From NCBI GenBank assembly GCA_029865985.1, contig JARXAF010000090.1:1-46183 (forward strand): DNA of 46,183 nt, read 5' to 3'. The notes under the pieces are model-generated. The model worked only from the letters and a program-made list of their open reading frames with translations. It was not told where the DNA came from and made no database searches. Shown one piece after another: positions 9,921 through 18,065 of the stretch. Every line of letters begins with the position of its first letter. Within the stretch, counting starts at the first letter, position 1. Position numbers and translations under genes: made by a program. This DNA comes from Verrucomicrobiota bacterium (GTDB taxonomy: Bacteria; Verrucomicrobiota; Verrucomicrobiia; Limisphaerales; UBA9464).

Positions 9921-10259
9921 ATGCACAGCGCCAGCATGAGCCTCGGTAAAGACCTCAAGGGACAATCCACCTACCTCCGGTGGTTCTTGGAAGAGCACCC
10001 CTCGGAACGTCAATGCTTGCTTCGCATGTACCCATCCCAGCGACGGTGGTTGGTTCGAGTGCTTCTTTGCACCCGCTGGGTTTCCTTGTTGGAGACAGAA
10101 ATCAACATGGCAGCGGCATTGGCCGAAATCAGCATCCGAGATCGACCCAGCAACTTGCAAACCATCGCCGATGCTTACTTACGCCGCCCCCCGACCAAAG
10201 GGGTGTCCCGTTGGGTAAGTTGGGCATTGAACGCCAATCCCTTATTGCTGTGTAAATGA
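9921..10259 (+). CDS. Hypothetical protein, 112 aa
   Basis: Not recognised. The ORF starts at an ATG (an alternative ATG is at 9936) and ends 52 bp before the LuxR-type regulator. The protein is basic, tryptophan- and arginine-rich and mostly helical in appearance (YLRWFLEEHPSERQCLL, RRWLVRVLLCTRW), without signal peptide or clear membrane span. Codon choice looks coding-like, with many GCC, ATC, CGC and CTC codons, and no better frame exists here. Its place directly upstream of a DNA-binding regulator and downstream of a palindromic operator candidate suggests a regulatory partner, but no function can be assigned. Confidence 0.5.
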   Translation: MHSASMSLGKDLKGQSTYLRWFLEEHPSERQCLLRMYPSQRRWLVRVLLCTRWVSLLETEINMAAALAEISIRDRPSNLQTIADAYLRRPPTKGVSRWVSWALNANPLLLCK

Positions 10260-10283
10260 TTTTCGGATTGATTCTGCCGGTTT

Positions 10284-10295
10284 TTTTAATTAAAA
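10284..10295. promoter_or_regulatory. AT palindrome TTTTAATTAAAA upstream of the LuxR-type gene
   Basis: A perfect 12-bp AT-only palindrome sits inside the 52-bp gap before the ATG at 10312, within a strongly AT-rich patch (TTTTTTTAATTAAAATAAA) of an otherwise GC-rich region. It is likely part of a promoter/UP-like region or a regulator site for the downstream gene; no exact -35/-10 pair can be fixed. Confidence 0.35.
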
Positions 10296-10311
10296 TAAAC
10301 CCCAATAAAAC

Positions 10312-11244
10312 ATGTACCGTTCCGCCAGATCACCTGAAACGTCACCAGACTCCACGGTTCGCCTTTACTCTTGGAACCTCATCGATTCCAAGGCGGGCCT
10401 GCGCCTCAAAGGATACGCCACCGATCCGTCCCGAGGCGAACGCGGCAAGGCGTTGCTCACGGCTCCTATCGTGGGTCGCATCGGGCAGTATCTGCTCTCC
10501 CAAAAGGGATGCCTCTATCGATTGGAATCTCCGGGAACCACCGACGCGGAAAAGGCATCTTCCATGCGCGCGGCCTTGGAGCAGGTGAAACCCGTGGGAG
10601 ACGAACCCAGCGGCCCGGGACGGGATCTGGAGATCATCGTTGCTGATCAGGACCCCAAGACTCGCCGTTTCTTGGCAGAATTGTGCGAAAGCCAAGGCCT
10701 CTCGGTCCATGAATCCGACTCCCCTGAGCAGACGGTGGACCTCATCCTTCAAGGCAAGGGCGACGGAGCCATCCTTCGCATCTTTGGCAACGGCGCTTTG
10801 GGTGTGCCTGTTTTCCGAATGTTGGCAGCGGTTCAGTGGCCCCGGAAGACCCTTTTCATCCCGCTAGAAACCATCTCCAACTGGGTGGAAATCCAAAACA
10901 TCATCGATAGCGGCAACTCCGTCGACTACGCGGAGTCCCGACGCATGTCCCGAGCCATCGAAGCGCTTTTGGACGGCCGCATTGGCCTTTCGCGTGATGT
11001 GCTCGTAGAAAGCACTGCCTCGCCCCTCAAGAGCGTCTATCCGCTCTCCGATCGGGAGCGAAACATCGCCGCCATGCGCGGTGCTGGCGTCTCCTGTCAG
11101 GATATTGCCGACCAACTGGGCCTTTCGGTGAACACGGTCTACGCCCACACTCGGAACATTGCCCGCAAGACCCGTCCTTTGCGTGGGGAGTTCGCGGCCA
11201 TTCAACCGGTGATGCTCAGGGCGGAGTCTGCAGTGGCTGCTTGA
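10312..11244 (+). CDS. LuxR-type regulator with degenerate receiver-like domain
   Basis: 310 aa in three parts. Residues 1-100 are an unrecognised domain (RLKGYATDPSRGERGKALL, APIVGRIGQYLL). Residues 106-225 resemble a receiver: beta-1 LEIIVADQDPKTRRFL keeps acidic D112 and D114, but the beta-3 end reads GAILRIFGNG, so the phospho-acceptor aspartate is missing. Residues 244-290 form a LuxR/GerE helix-turn-helix (LSDRERNIAAMRGAG, then IADQLGLSVNTVYAHTRNI). Such atypical regulators usually act without phosphorylation or respond to a partner or ligand. It lies divergent from the propeller sensor kinase and its response regulator, and is followed by a sugar-phosphate mutase. DNA-binding function is likely; target and signal are unknown. 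Confidence 0.75.
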   Translation: MYRSARSPETSPDSTVRLYSWNLIDSKAGLRLKGYATDPSRGERGKALLTAPIVGRIGQYLLSQKGCLYRLESPGTTDAEKASSMRAALEQVKPVGDEPSGPGRDLEIIVADQDPKTRRFLAELCESQGLSVHESDSPEQTVDLILQGKGDGAILRIFGNGALGVPVFRMLAAVQWPRKTLFIPLETISNWVEIQNIIDSGNSVDYAESRRMSRAIEALLDGRIGLSRDVLVESTASPLKSVYPLSDRERNIAAMRGAGVSCQDIADQLGLSVNTVYAHTRNIARKTRPLRGEFAAIQPVMLRAESAVAA

Positions 11245-11292
11245 TGCTGGATTTCAGCGCCTCTTTGGGCTCCCATAGCGCAACAACACGCT

Positions 11293-12714
11293 ATGGGAGC
11301 CATCAAGTTTGGAACAGACGGCTGGCGCGCCGTCATTGCCGAAGATTTCACCTTTGCCAATCTGGACCGAGTGGCCCAGGCGACGGCGGATTATTGGCGA
11401 AGCCACCCGGTCGATGACGTTAACGGTGACCGGGCCATCGTCGGTTATGACCGTCGATTCCTTTCCGAGCAATTTGCGGCCCGGGTGGCCGAAGTGCTGG
11501 CAGGCAACGGGTTCATCGTCACCCTGACCGACCGCCCCACCCCGACGCCCAGCGTGTCCTTCGAGGTGAAGCGGCAAAAGGCCATCGGCGGCGTGATGCT
11601 CACCGCCAGCCACAATCCGGCCATCTTCAACGGGTTCAAACTCAAGGCTTGGTATGGAGGTTCGGGGGAACCGGCCATTTGTCAGGCTGTCGAGGCTCTG
11701 CTGGATCGAAACCCCGTCCGCGCCACGCCCTTGGCGCAAGCCATCAAGGCCCGCTCGGTTTCGGTCAAAGACATTCGAGGAGCCCACTACGCGGCGCTCA
11801 AAAAGCTGGTCGATTTTCCTCTCATCGCCGCTTCTGGACTCAAATTTGCCCATGAGGCACTGCATGGCGTGGGTGCTGGGTGCTTTGACGAACTGCTCGC
11901 AGGCACAACCTGTCGGGTGACCACCATCAACGCCGAGCACAACCCCGGATTCGCCGGCATCAACCCGGAGCCCATCGCCCGGAACTACATCCGCTCGATT
12001 CCTTTCCTCAAGAAGCACCCGCACGATTTGTGCTTGGTCACCGACGGTGATGCCGATCGCGTCGGCGGCCTGATGGGCGATGGTGCTCCGCTGACCACCC
12101 ATCAGATCATTTGCCTGCTGCTGCGCCACTACGTCAAAAACCGGGGTATGACCGGCAAGGTGGTCAAGGCGTTGACCACCACATCCATGGTCGACCGCAT
12201 GTGCGCAAAACTGGGTCTGGAGTTGGTTGAAACCGGCGTGGGCTTCAAGTACATCGCCAGTGAGATTCTCAAAGGTGGTGTTCTTCTGGGGTTCGAGGAA
12301 AGCGGCGGCATCGGTTTCCCGGGCCATATCCCGGAGCGGGACGGCATCGCCGCCGGACTGGTGCTGCTGGAGATGTTGGCCATGGAGCGCAAGCCGCTGA
12401 AGACCCTGCTCCGCGAATTGGAAAAGGATTTCGGCCCCCACCGTTACGCCCGCATCGACACGACTTTCCCACTGGAAAAACGGGCCGCTCTGATGCAGTT
12501 CTGCTCGGAGCATCCTCCGGCCCGTCTGCTGAAGTCGAAGCTGGCCACCGTGAAGGCTTACGACGGGGTCAAGTTCATCGCTCAAGACGGGTCTTGGCTG
12601 ATGCTGCGAGGCTCCGGCACCGAGCCCATCCTGCGCATCTATGCCGAAGCCAAGACCGACGAAGACGCCCAGTCCCTCCTACAGCTCGGCGTGCGGCTGA
12701 CCCGCAAGGTTTGA
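11293..12714 (+). CDS. Phosphoglucomutase/phosphomannomutase (alpha-D-phosphohexomutase family)
   Basis: 473 aa, normal length. It interconverts hexose 1- and 6-phosphates through a phosphoserine. All four family motifs are present: N-terminal FGTDGWRA, catalytic serine S106 in TASHNP, Mg-binding DGDADR at 251-256, sugar-specificity loop GFEESGG near 333, and the phosphate-binding loop RGSGTEP at 439-445. Whether the substrate is glucose, mannose or glucosamine phosphate cannot be told safely from the motifs. The ATG at 11293 is right for the family, since MGAIKFGTDGWRA puts the first motif at the N-terminus. It converges with deoC. Confidence 0.93.
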   Translation: MGAIKFGTDGWRAVIAEDFTFANLDRVAQATADYWRSHPVDDVNGDRAIVGYDRRFLSEQFAARVAEVLAGNGFIVTLTDRPTPTPSVSFEVKRQKAIGGVMLTASHNPAIFNGFKLKAWYGGSGEPAICQAVEALLDRNPVRATPLAQAIKARSVSVKDIRGAHYAALKKLVDFPLIAASGLKFAHEALHGVGAGCFDELLAGTTCRVTTINAEHNPGFAGINPEPIARNYIRSIPFLKKHPHDLCLVTDGDADRVGGLMGDGAPLTTHQIICLLLRHYVKNRGMTGKVVKALTTTSMVDRMCAKLGLELVETGVGFKYIASEILKGGVLLGFEESGGIGFPGHIPERDGIAAGLVLLEMLAMERKPLKTLLRELEKDFGPHRYARIDTTFPLEKRAALMQFCSEHPPARLLKSKLATVKAYDGVKFIAQDGSWLMLRGSGTEPILRIYAEAKTDEDAQSLLQLGVRLTRKV

Positions 12715-12763
12715 CGTGGGGTGGCGCCTGAGACAGCGCCTAGCCGGACTTTCGCTACCTCCT

Positions 12764-13444
12764 TCAGTAGCCACCGATTGCGGTTGCGTGGCCGGTCACG
12801 ATGGCCACGCCAGCACTGGTCCCCAGGCGGCTGGCTCCTGCTTCGAGCATCGCCAGCGCCGTGGCCGTGTCGCGAATTCCGCCGCTAGCCTTCACGCCCA
12901 GAGCGGACCCGACGGCCTGTCGCATTAGCCGTATGTCTTCCAGGGTGGCTCCACCGGAGCTGAAGCCCGTGGAAGTCTTCACGAACTTGGCACCTGCCTC
13001 CACGCAGAGGGAACAGGCGCGGAGTTTCTCGTCCTCGGAGAGCAGGCAGGTTTCCAGGATCACCTTCACCCAGACTCCTTGGGCGGCTTCGACCACATCG
13101 CGGATCTCACGGAACACGGCACGGTCATCCCCATCCTTGATTCGGCCGATATTCAGGACCATGTCGATTTCTTGAGCTCCCAGATCAATGGCCACCTCGG
13201 TCTCGTAACGTTTGGCATCCCCGTCCATGGCTCCGAGGGGGAATCCGACCACCGCCGCCACCTTCACTTCTGAACCTTCCAGCAAGGCGGCCGCCTGAGC
13301 CACCCGACTTCCGTGGACACACACGCTCCAGAACTGATGTTCCAACGCCTCGGCGCAAAGGCGTGCGATATCTGAAGCCCGAGCCTCAGGCTTGAGCAGG
13401 GTATGGTCGATGTGACGGGCCAGATCGCGGGCGCTCCATTGCAT
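12764..13444 (-). CDS. deoC: Deoxyribose-phosphate aldolase
   Basis: 226 aa from the ATG at 13444. It cleaves 2-deoxyribose 5-phosphate to acetaldehyde and glyceraldehyde 3-phosphate in deoxynucleoside catabolism. DeoC motifs: HIDHTLLKPEA at the N-terminus, VVGFPLG, catalytic D94 in EIDMVLNIG, Schiff-base K156 in FVKTSTGF, and the conserved VKASGGIRD. The track's longer ORF (start 13750) reads through the repeat array and the end of the TonB receptor gene; that extension is not family-like and overlaps another gene, so the internal ATG is preferred. It lies alone between the convergent mutase gene and a block of GGGAGCCTGTCCC repeats about 40 bp upstream. Confidence 0.95.
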   Translation of the reverse strand: MQWSARDLARHIDHTLLKPEARASDIARLCAEALEHQFWSVCVHGSRVAQAAALLEGSEVKVAAVVGFPLGAMDGDAKRYETEVAIDLGAQEIDMVLNIGRIKDGDDRAVFREIRDVVEAAQGVWVKVILETCLLSEDEKLRACSLCVEAGAKFVKTSTGFSSGGATLEDIRLMRQAVGSALGVKASGGIRDTATALAMLEAGASRLGTSAGVAIVTGHATAIGGY

Positions 13445-13484
13445 GCCCCCAATCTCCCGGTCCGCCGCCACCGGTTCAAGCTTG

Positions 13485-13560
13485 CAAGGGAGCCTGTCCC
13501 TCAAACGTGCCCAGAACAGGGAGCCTGTCCCTTGTTGGGAGCCTGTCCCTTGTTGGGAGC
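13485..13560. repeat. Tandem array of the palindromic repeat GGGAGCCTGTCCC
   Basis: Three full copies of GGGAGCCTGTCCC begin at 13488, 13519 and 13537, with a fourth, broken copy at 13555 (GGGAGCCTGCAG). The last three are spaced exactly 18 bp apart (unit GGGAGCCTGTCCCTTGTT). Each unit can form a small hairpin GGGA-GCCTG-TCCC. The array lies between the deoC start and the terminator of the TonB receptor gene. The same core occurs elsewhere in the window, inside genes. Confidence 0.85.
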
Positions 13561-13570
13561 CTGCAGATAC

Positions 13571-13604
13571 AAAAAGACCGGCCCCTTTGTGGGGGGCCGG
13601 CCCT
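13571..13604 (-). terminator. Rho-independent terminator of the TonB-receptor gene
   Basis: Read on the minus strand, the stem CCGGCCCC / GGGGCCGG with loop CCACAAA is followed by TCTTTTTG. It starts about 40 bp after the receptor stop codon at 13644. GC-rich stem, U-tract and position all fit intrinsic termination. A second small inverted repeat (GGACCG / CGGTCC) lies between the stop codon and this terminator. Confidence 0.85.
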
Positions 13605-13643
13605 ATAAGAACCTTGGACCGCGAGGACGGTCCGTGGGGTAGA

Positions 13644-16616
13644 TCAAAACTTCTTGCTCGCCTGGACGTAGACGAACCGCCCGAGCAGGTCGTAGGTGGA
13701 CTTGTCGGTGTTGTCTTCTGACGAGGAGGCGATGAGCGGCGGCTTCTCATCGGTGATGTTGTTGACGCCGATCGCTATACTAGTGCCGTCATACCACGCG
13801 CCACCGTTAGCGCTCTTGAAGTTGTAGGCTAGACGCATGTCAACCGTGTAGTAGTCCGGAACGTTCCATACCAGATCATTGGCGGTGAATCCGTGGACGG
13901 TATCCCCGGTGAACAAGTAGCCCTGGTCAGCGACACCAGGAACGTAGCGTCCAACGATGCTGTATTGGAAGTTCTGGTAATCCCAAGTGGTGCCCGTGGT
14001 GACCAGGTAATCCGGCATCGCGCCGTTGGAGATGCCGGTGACTTGGGAATCGGTATACTGCCCGGCGAAGCTCAGGAATGGTGTGCCCGGACCTTGGTTC
14101 TGCTTGTACCCGAGCAGATAGTTGGCGTTGGCAAAGAGGTTAAATTCACCCAACGAGTCGGTGGGCACCTTGTAGTTCGCGGTGAAGTCGATGCCGTAAG
14201 TCCTCTGGGACGATCCGGGCAGCAACGGCACATCAAGATTGCCGAAGTTCGATGCGGTGACCTGATTGGCCGCGCCGGTGGTCAAGGGATTGCCACCCGA
14301 ATCGGTGTAACCCTTGGCCCAGCGGGATGCGTTCCCGAGGGCGTTGATGTCGGCAACGATCGCGGTCTGGTCGGGATAGTATCCGATGTTGTCCTGATTG
14401 ATGTAATAGTACTCCGCCGACAGTGTGAGGTTTTTGATTGCCTTGGGCGTGATCACGAGGCCACCGGTGAAGCTCTCCGAGTCGGCGGGCGGCAGTGCTG
14501 AATTGCTGATGTAGGTAACCTGCTGCTGACCCATCGCACCACCGACCGAGATCGTCGGGAAACTCTGCACCGCCGGACCAAAAAGACTATAGAGACCGGG
14601 GACAACGAACCCTTGAGAGTAGGCGCCGCGCACGGTCACTTGGTCGTCGAGAGGCTGCCAACGGAATCCCACCTTGGGTACGGTGGCATCCTTGGAAACT
14701 CCTCCGGTGTCCAACTGCTCGAAGCGACCGGAAGCGGTCAACTCGAAGCGGTACAACGCCGGGAGATTCTGCTCCGGGGATGCCAGCGGAACCCGCACCT
14801 CGGCGAACCCGGCGTAACGGTCCCGGGTGCCACCCGAGAATGGCAACTGGGCGCTATAGCCCAGGAGGGTTCCATTGATGGACTCCGGATCGAAGTTGAT
14901 GGCGAGGCTCTCGTGGATGTACTGAGCGCCCACCATGAAGGCGAGCGGTCCGGCCGGTAGTTCGAAGAGGTCTCCACCGAAAGTGGGATCGACACTGTAC
15001 AGTTCAGATCGGCCCGCTTGGTACCCAGTGTACCGGATCGCATCGATCGTCCGGGGATCGTTGTACCCGGGCAGCGCGAAGAAGTTGAACACCGGCACTC
15101 GGTTGCCGTTGGCGTCCCGGAGCTGGCTGGTGCGACCAGTCGGGTCGAAGGCCAGATCGGGGGCCAGGGCCTGGTTCAACAGACTACCATTGCCTGCGGC
15201 CGAGGTCTGGAGTTGCTCGCTCCGATTGAAGTTGAACCCCACATCCCAAGTAAATTTCTCGGCGACCTTGCCCTTGAACCCGGCCACGACGTGGAAAAAG
15301 TCGGTCTCTGAAACATAGCTGCGGTTGCCAAGCTCCGAGAACCGGTTTCGACCGCGGGGGGAGGATGAGCCTGCGTTGACTCCGTCATTGCCCAAATCTA
15401 CACCGAACGGGTTAGCGGCACTCGCGGCTGGAATAAAGAGGCCGGATTGCCCGATGCCAATCAGCGGAGGAGGAGCCAATTGGCCGATGCTCTCGGTCTG
15501 CGTGAACAGGAACTGCGTGTAAAAGGTCACATTCCCGTCGGCGAAGTCCTTCTCGAAGTTGGCGAACGCATTGCGACGGTCCTGCCCTTGGATCGATATG
15601 GTATTGAGCAGGGAGGTGTTGAGCAGCGGGAAGTTGGCTCCGGCCAACCCATTGGCCGCCGGCACCGTGTTGAGATTCAGGTAGGGGGCGTAACCCAACT
15701 GGGCGACGGCGGCCGCGTTGTAGTCCGCAACTGTCGGATAAGGCCCACCAGTCAACTGGGGTGGTGCCACCAAGCCGGGACGATACCCGGGAGCTCCGAC
15801 GGCAAAGGGAGACCCGGCTAGCAGGAAGTCGTCAACCCGCCCGGAGTAGGATGGACTGACGTAGGTCGGGGGATTGACGCCGCGATCGATCAACTCCTGA
15901 CGCCCCAGCGAGGCGGACTGGCGGTTCTTGGTATAGAGAGGGTCCGACTGGTAATAGTTGATGCCCGTGGTAAGGCGGACCCCATCCTTGGCGTAGCCGT
16001 AGACGGCATGGGCTTGGGTCTCGTTGAAATAACCATTGCCGGTGGCAAAGCCATAGCGTGTGCCGACCTCGAACCCGTTCCAGTTCTTCTTGGTGATGAT
16101 GTTAACGACGCCGCCCACGGCATCCGAACCGTAGATGGTGGAGGATCCGTCCTTTAAGATTTCGATGCGATCGATCATCGCCAGCGGCAGGGTGTTGACG
16201 TCCACCGCGGCCCCATTGCTGAACGCAGAGCTCGCCAGACGTCGGCCGTCCAGAAGAATCAGTGTGCTCAGGTTGCGCAAAGCCACGTTGGCCTCACCAA
16301 AACCACCGTTGTTCTCGGTCTGGCCGGCGTTGCCGCTACCCGCGAACGACGTGCTGTACCGCCGCAGCACAGCAAGAATATCTTGCTGGCCCGTCAGCGT
16401 GATGCGCTCGGCATCGACCGTCTCAACCGGAGCAACACCCACCGTATCGGCTGTCGGGATCAGCGAGCCCGTGATCTGGACCCGGTCCATGGTTTGAGCA
16501 GCCCCTGCGGTTTGAGCCCAAAGGACCGGAACTGCGATCAGTTGGGATCCGAGCCCGACGGTGATGGCATTCCGGAGAACTGTGCCCCGGAAGTGGCGAT
16601 AGTTGTGGTACGACAT
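13644..16616 (-). CDS. TonB-dependent outer-membrane receptor
   Basis: 990 aa from the ATG at 16616. The track start at 16760 gives a basic non-signal extension, whereas MSYHNYRHFRGTVLRN followed by a hydrophobic stretch ending in VLWAQTAGAAQ looks like a signal peptide. A plug domain spans roughly residues 45-170 (VALRNLSTLILLDGRRL, IEILKDGSSTIYGSDAVGG, VVNIITKKNW), followed by a long beta-barrel with alternating aromatic strands and a C-terminal phenylalanine (VYVQASKKF), typical of BAM substrates. It would import a ligand with TonB-ExbBD energy; the ligand is unknown and no SusD-like partner or transport gene is adjacent. It is monocistronic, with its own terminator, and divergent from the coiled-coil gene at 16844. 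Confidence 0.93.
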   Translation of the reverse strand: MSYHNYRHFRGTVLRNAITVGLGSQLIAVPVLWAQTAGAAQTMDRVQITGSLIPTADTVGVAPVETVDAERITLTGQQDILAVLRRYSTSFAGSGNAGQTENNGGFGEANVALRNLSTLILLDGRRLASSAFSNGAAVDVNTLPLAMIDRIEILKDGSSTIYGSDAVGGVVNIITKKNWNGFEVGTRYGFATGNGYFNETQAHAVYGYAKDGVRLTTGINYYQSDPLYTKNRQSASLGRQELIDRGVNPPTYVSPSYSGRVDDFLLAGSPFAVGAPGYRPGLVAPPQLTGGPYPTVADYNAAAVAQLGYAPYLNLNTVPAANGLAGANFPLLNTSLLNTISIQGQDRRNAFANFEKDFADGNVTFYTQFLFTQTESIGQLAPPPLIGIGQSGLFIPAASAANPFGVDLGNDGVNAGSSSPRGRNRFSELGNRSYVSETDFFHVVAGFKGKVAEKFTWDVGFNFNRSEQLQTSAAGNGSLLNQALAPDLAFDPTGRTSQLRDANGNRVPVFNFFALPGYNDPRTIDAIRYTGYQAGRSELYSVDPTFGGDLFELPAGPLAFMVGAQYIHESLAINFDPESINGTLLGYSAQLPFSGGTRDRYAGFAEVRVPLASPEQNLPALYRFELTASGRFEQLDTGGVSKDATVPKVGFRWQPLDDQVTVRGAYSQGFVVPGLYSLFGPAVQSFPTISVGGAMGQQQVTYISNSALPPADSESFTGGLVITPKAIKNLTLSAEYYYINQDNIGYYPDQTAIVADINALGNASRWAKGYTDSGGNPLTTGAANQVTASNFGNLDVPLLPGSSQRTYGIDFTANYKVPTDSLGEFNLFANANYLLGYKQNQGPGTPFLSFAGQYTDSQVTGISNGAMPDYLVTTGTTWDYQNFQYSIVGRYVPGVADQGYLFTGDTVHGFTANDLVWNVPDYYTVDMRLAYNFKSANGGAWYDGTSIAIGVNNITDEKPPLIASSSEDNTDKSTYDLLGRFVYVQASKKF

Positions 16617-16793
16617 AGGTGGGTTGATATGGGATGTCCTGGTCACATTTATTTGACAACGGGAATTGTGAGCTACGAAAAAGCCGCTTCGCAATCGGCG
16701 CAAGCGGTTTTGTTGGATGGATCGCAAAAAACACCTTCCACCGCACCAGGCACTGGCCAAGCGACAAAATCGTCAGGTTGACCGCCACGGCCG

Positions 16794-16823
16794 TTGACAG
16801 TTTTCCAAGCGCCAACCTAGTGT
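16794..16823 (+). promoter_or_regulatory. Possible sigma-70-type promoter for the coiled-coil protein gene
   Basis: A perfect TTGACA (16794-16799) is followed after 18 bp by TAGTGT (16818-16823), about 20 bp before the ATG at 16844. The -35 matches consensus; the -10 matches at only three positions. The position suits a promoter with a short leader. Confidence 0.35.
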
Positions 16824-16843
16824 CCGAGCAACATCTCTCTCAC

Positions 16844-17596
16844 ATGTACCGCGTTGCCCTCATTCTTGCCGTACTGGCCGCCATCGGAAGCCTGGCGCTG
16901 AGCTTCACCGTCACCAAACCCAAGATCGAAGGTTTGGTTCAGGAGCGCACCGAACTCCAGACCAACCTCGCCGCTTCGGAAGCCGCCAAGACCGAGGCCG
17001 AAAAGAAGGCCAAGGCCGCCGTTGCCACCGCCGACAAGAAGTCCTCAGAGCTGGCCGCCACTCAAAAGGAGTTGGAGACCGCCACCGCGGCCGCTGCGAC
17101 TCAGCAGGCCCGCGCCGACAAGTACTTCACCGAATACAACAAGACCCTGGCCGATAAGAACTCCGCGCAGGAGCAGTTGGCTCAGTGGGCCGGCACCGGC
17201 ATGAAGCCCGACCAGATCATCGCCATGAAGGGCGAATTGAAGGCTTCCAAGGAGTTGTCCAGCGTTCTGGCTGATGAAAAATCCATCCTCCAGCGCAATG
17301 TCGCCGCCCTGAAGAACAAACTTTCCAAGTACGAAGATGAAAATCGTGTCGTCGCCATGCCCGGGCTGAAGGGGGCCGTTGTGGCTGTCGATCCGAAATG
17401 GGAGTTTGTGGTGATCAACGTCGGCTCCCAGCAAGGCGCTCTCGAAGGTGGATTGCTCATGGTCCGCCGCGGCGACAAACTGGTCGGCAAGGTGAAGATC
17501 GTCACGGTTGAGGCCAATCGCAGCGTCGCCAACGTGCTCCCCGCTTGGAAACAAGGGGATGTCGCTGTTGCTGCTGGCGATCAGGTGCTGTATTGA
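16844..17596 (+). CDS. Membrane-anchored coiled-coil protein
   Basis: 250 aa from the ATG at 16844. The longer track ORF starts inside the divergent promoter region and has no family-like N-terminus. There is one N-terminal membrane helix (VALILAVLAAIGSLALSF), then a long alanine/lysine/glutamate-rich coiled coil at about 30-165 (ASEAAKTEAEKKAKAAV). A small C-terminal beta-rich domain follows (GAVVAVDPKWEFVVINVGSQ, MVRRGDKLVGKVKI) that resembles the beta domain seen in MreC-like or periplasmic scaffold proteins. A 53-aa lipoprotein gene follows after 7 bp, so the two probably act together at the envelope. No named family was recognised with confidence. Confidence 0.75.
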   Translation: MYRVALILAVLAAIGSLALSFTVTKPKIEGLVQERTELQTNLAASEAAKTEAEKKAKAAVATADKKSSELAATQKELETATAAAATQQARADKYFTEYNKTLADKNSAQEQLAQWAGTGMKPDQIIAMKGELKASKELSSVLADEKSILQRNVAALKNKLSKYEDENRVVAMPGLKGAVVAVDPKWEFVVINVGSQQGALEGGLLMVRRGDKLVGKVKIVTVEANRSVANVLPAWKQGDVAVAAGDQVLY

Positions 17597-17603
17597 TCCT
17601 TCC

Positions 17604-17765
17604 ATGAAGTTGATTGTTCAGCGGTGGAAGGGATTGGCCATGGCCGGGATGGTGCTGATGCTCCTGACCGGTTGCCGCACCGAAGATGAGTTGATTGGCC
17701 GTCCTTGGAACACCCCGAAGTCTTGGGAATCGGGACTGCCTTCGGCCATGACCGAGGGCCGTTGA
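17604..17765 (+). CDS. Small lipoprotein, 53 aa
   Basis: The track lists an 85-aa ORF from 17508 that overlaps the upstream gene. The internal ATG at 17604 gives a basic start (MKLIVQRWKG), a hydrophobic stretch and a lipobox-like LLTGC ending at Cys22. The mature part is only about 32 residues and includes the compact segment GRPWNTPKSWESGLP. It should be an acylated envelope peptide. It is tightly linked (7 bp) to the membrane-anchored coiled-coil protein, which suggests a joint role, but function is unknown. Confidence 0.65.
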   Translation: MKLIVQRWKGLAMAGMVLMLLTGCRTEDELIGRPWNTPKSWESGLPSAMTEGR

Positions 17766-18065
17766 TCCCAGATTCATGATCGGTCCTTTGCCATTGGGGC
17801 GATCGATTCGGATCGGATGGTTTGGTTGACGGGGCTTCAACGATCGGCTTTGTCGAACGTCTTCAACCCTGAAAATCGGGTGCCGTTAATGCCCAAGATT
17901 TCCACGGCATCGTCAAAAGATCCGAAACACAACGATCCGAAACAACGTGGCCATGAATGCCTCATCGAATCGTAACCCGAACGCGTCAACGAGCTTGTTG
18001 TCCATTTCCCTTGACCGGCCGGTGATGGCACTCCCACCCTTCCTCACCGCCCAAAAGGCTTCTCA
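17766..18065 (+). other. 300-bp leader region upstream of mreB
   Basis: No ORF is supported. It contains a direct repeat GATCCGAAACA at 17919-17929 and 17934-17944, and the inverse core TTCGGATC at 17807-17814. TTGACG- and TTGACC-like hexamers occur, but no convincing -10 could be paired with them. It probably carries the promoter of the mreB operon. Confidence 0.4.

Noticed and set aside
11254-12585. 443-aa minus-strand ORF
   Set aside because: Fully antisense to the phosphohexomutase gene, whose four catalytic motifs are intact; no family-like sequence.
12723-12740. GGCGC-N8-GCGCC stem between the mutase gene and deoC as a terminator
   Set aside because: Short stem, large loop and no T tract.
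13445-13750. 102-residue N-terminal extension of DeoC
   Set aside because: It reads through the repeat array, a terminator and the end of the TonB receptor gene, and has no DeoC similarity.
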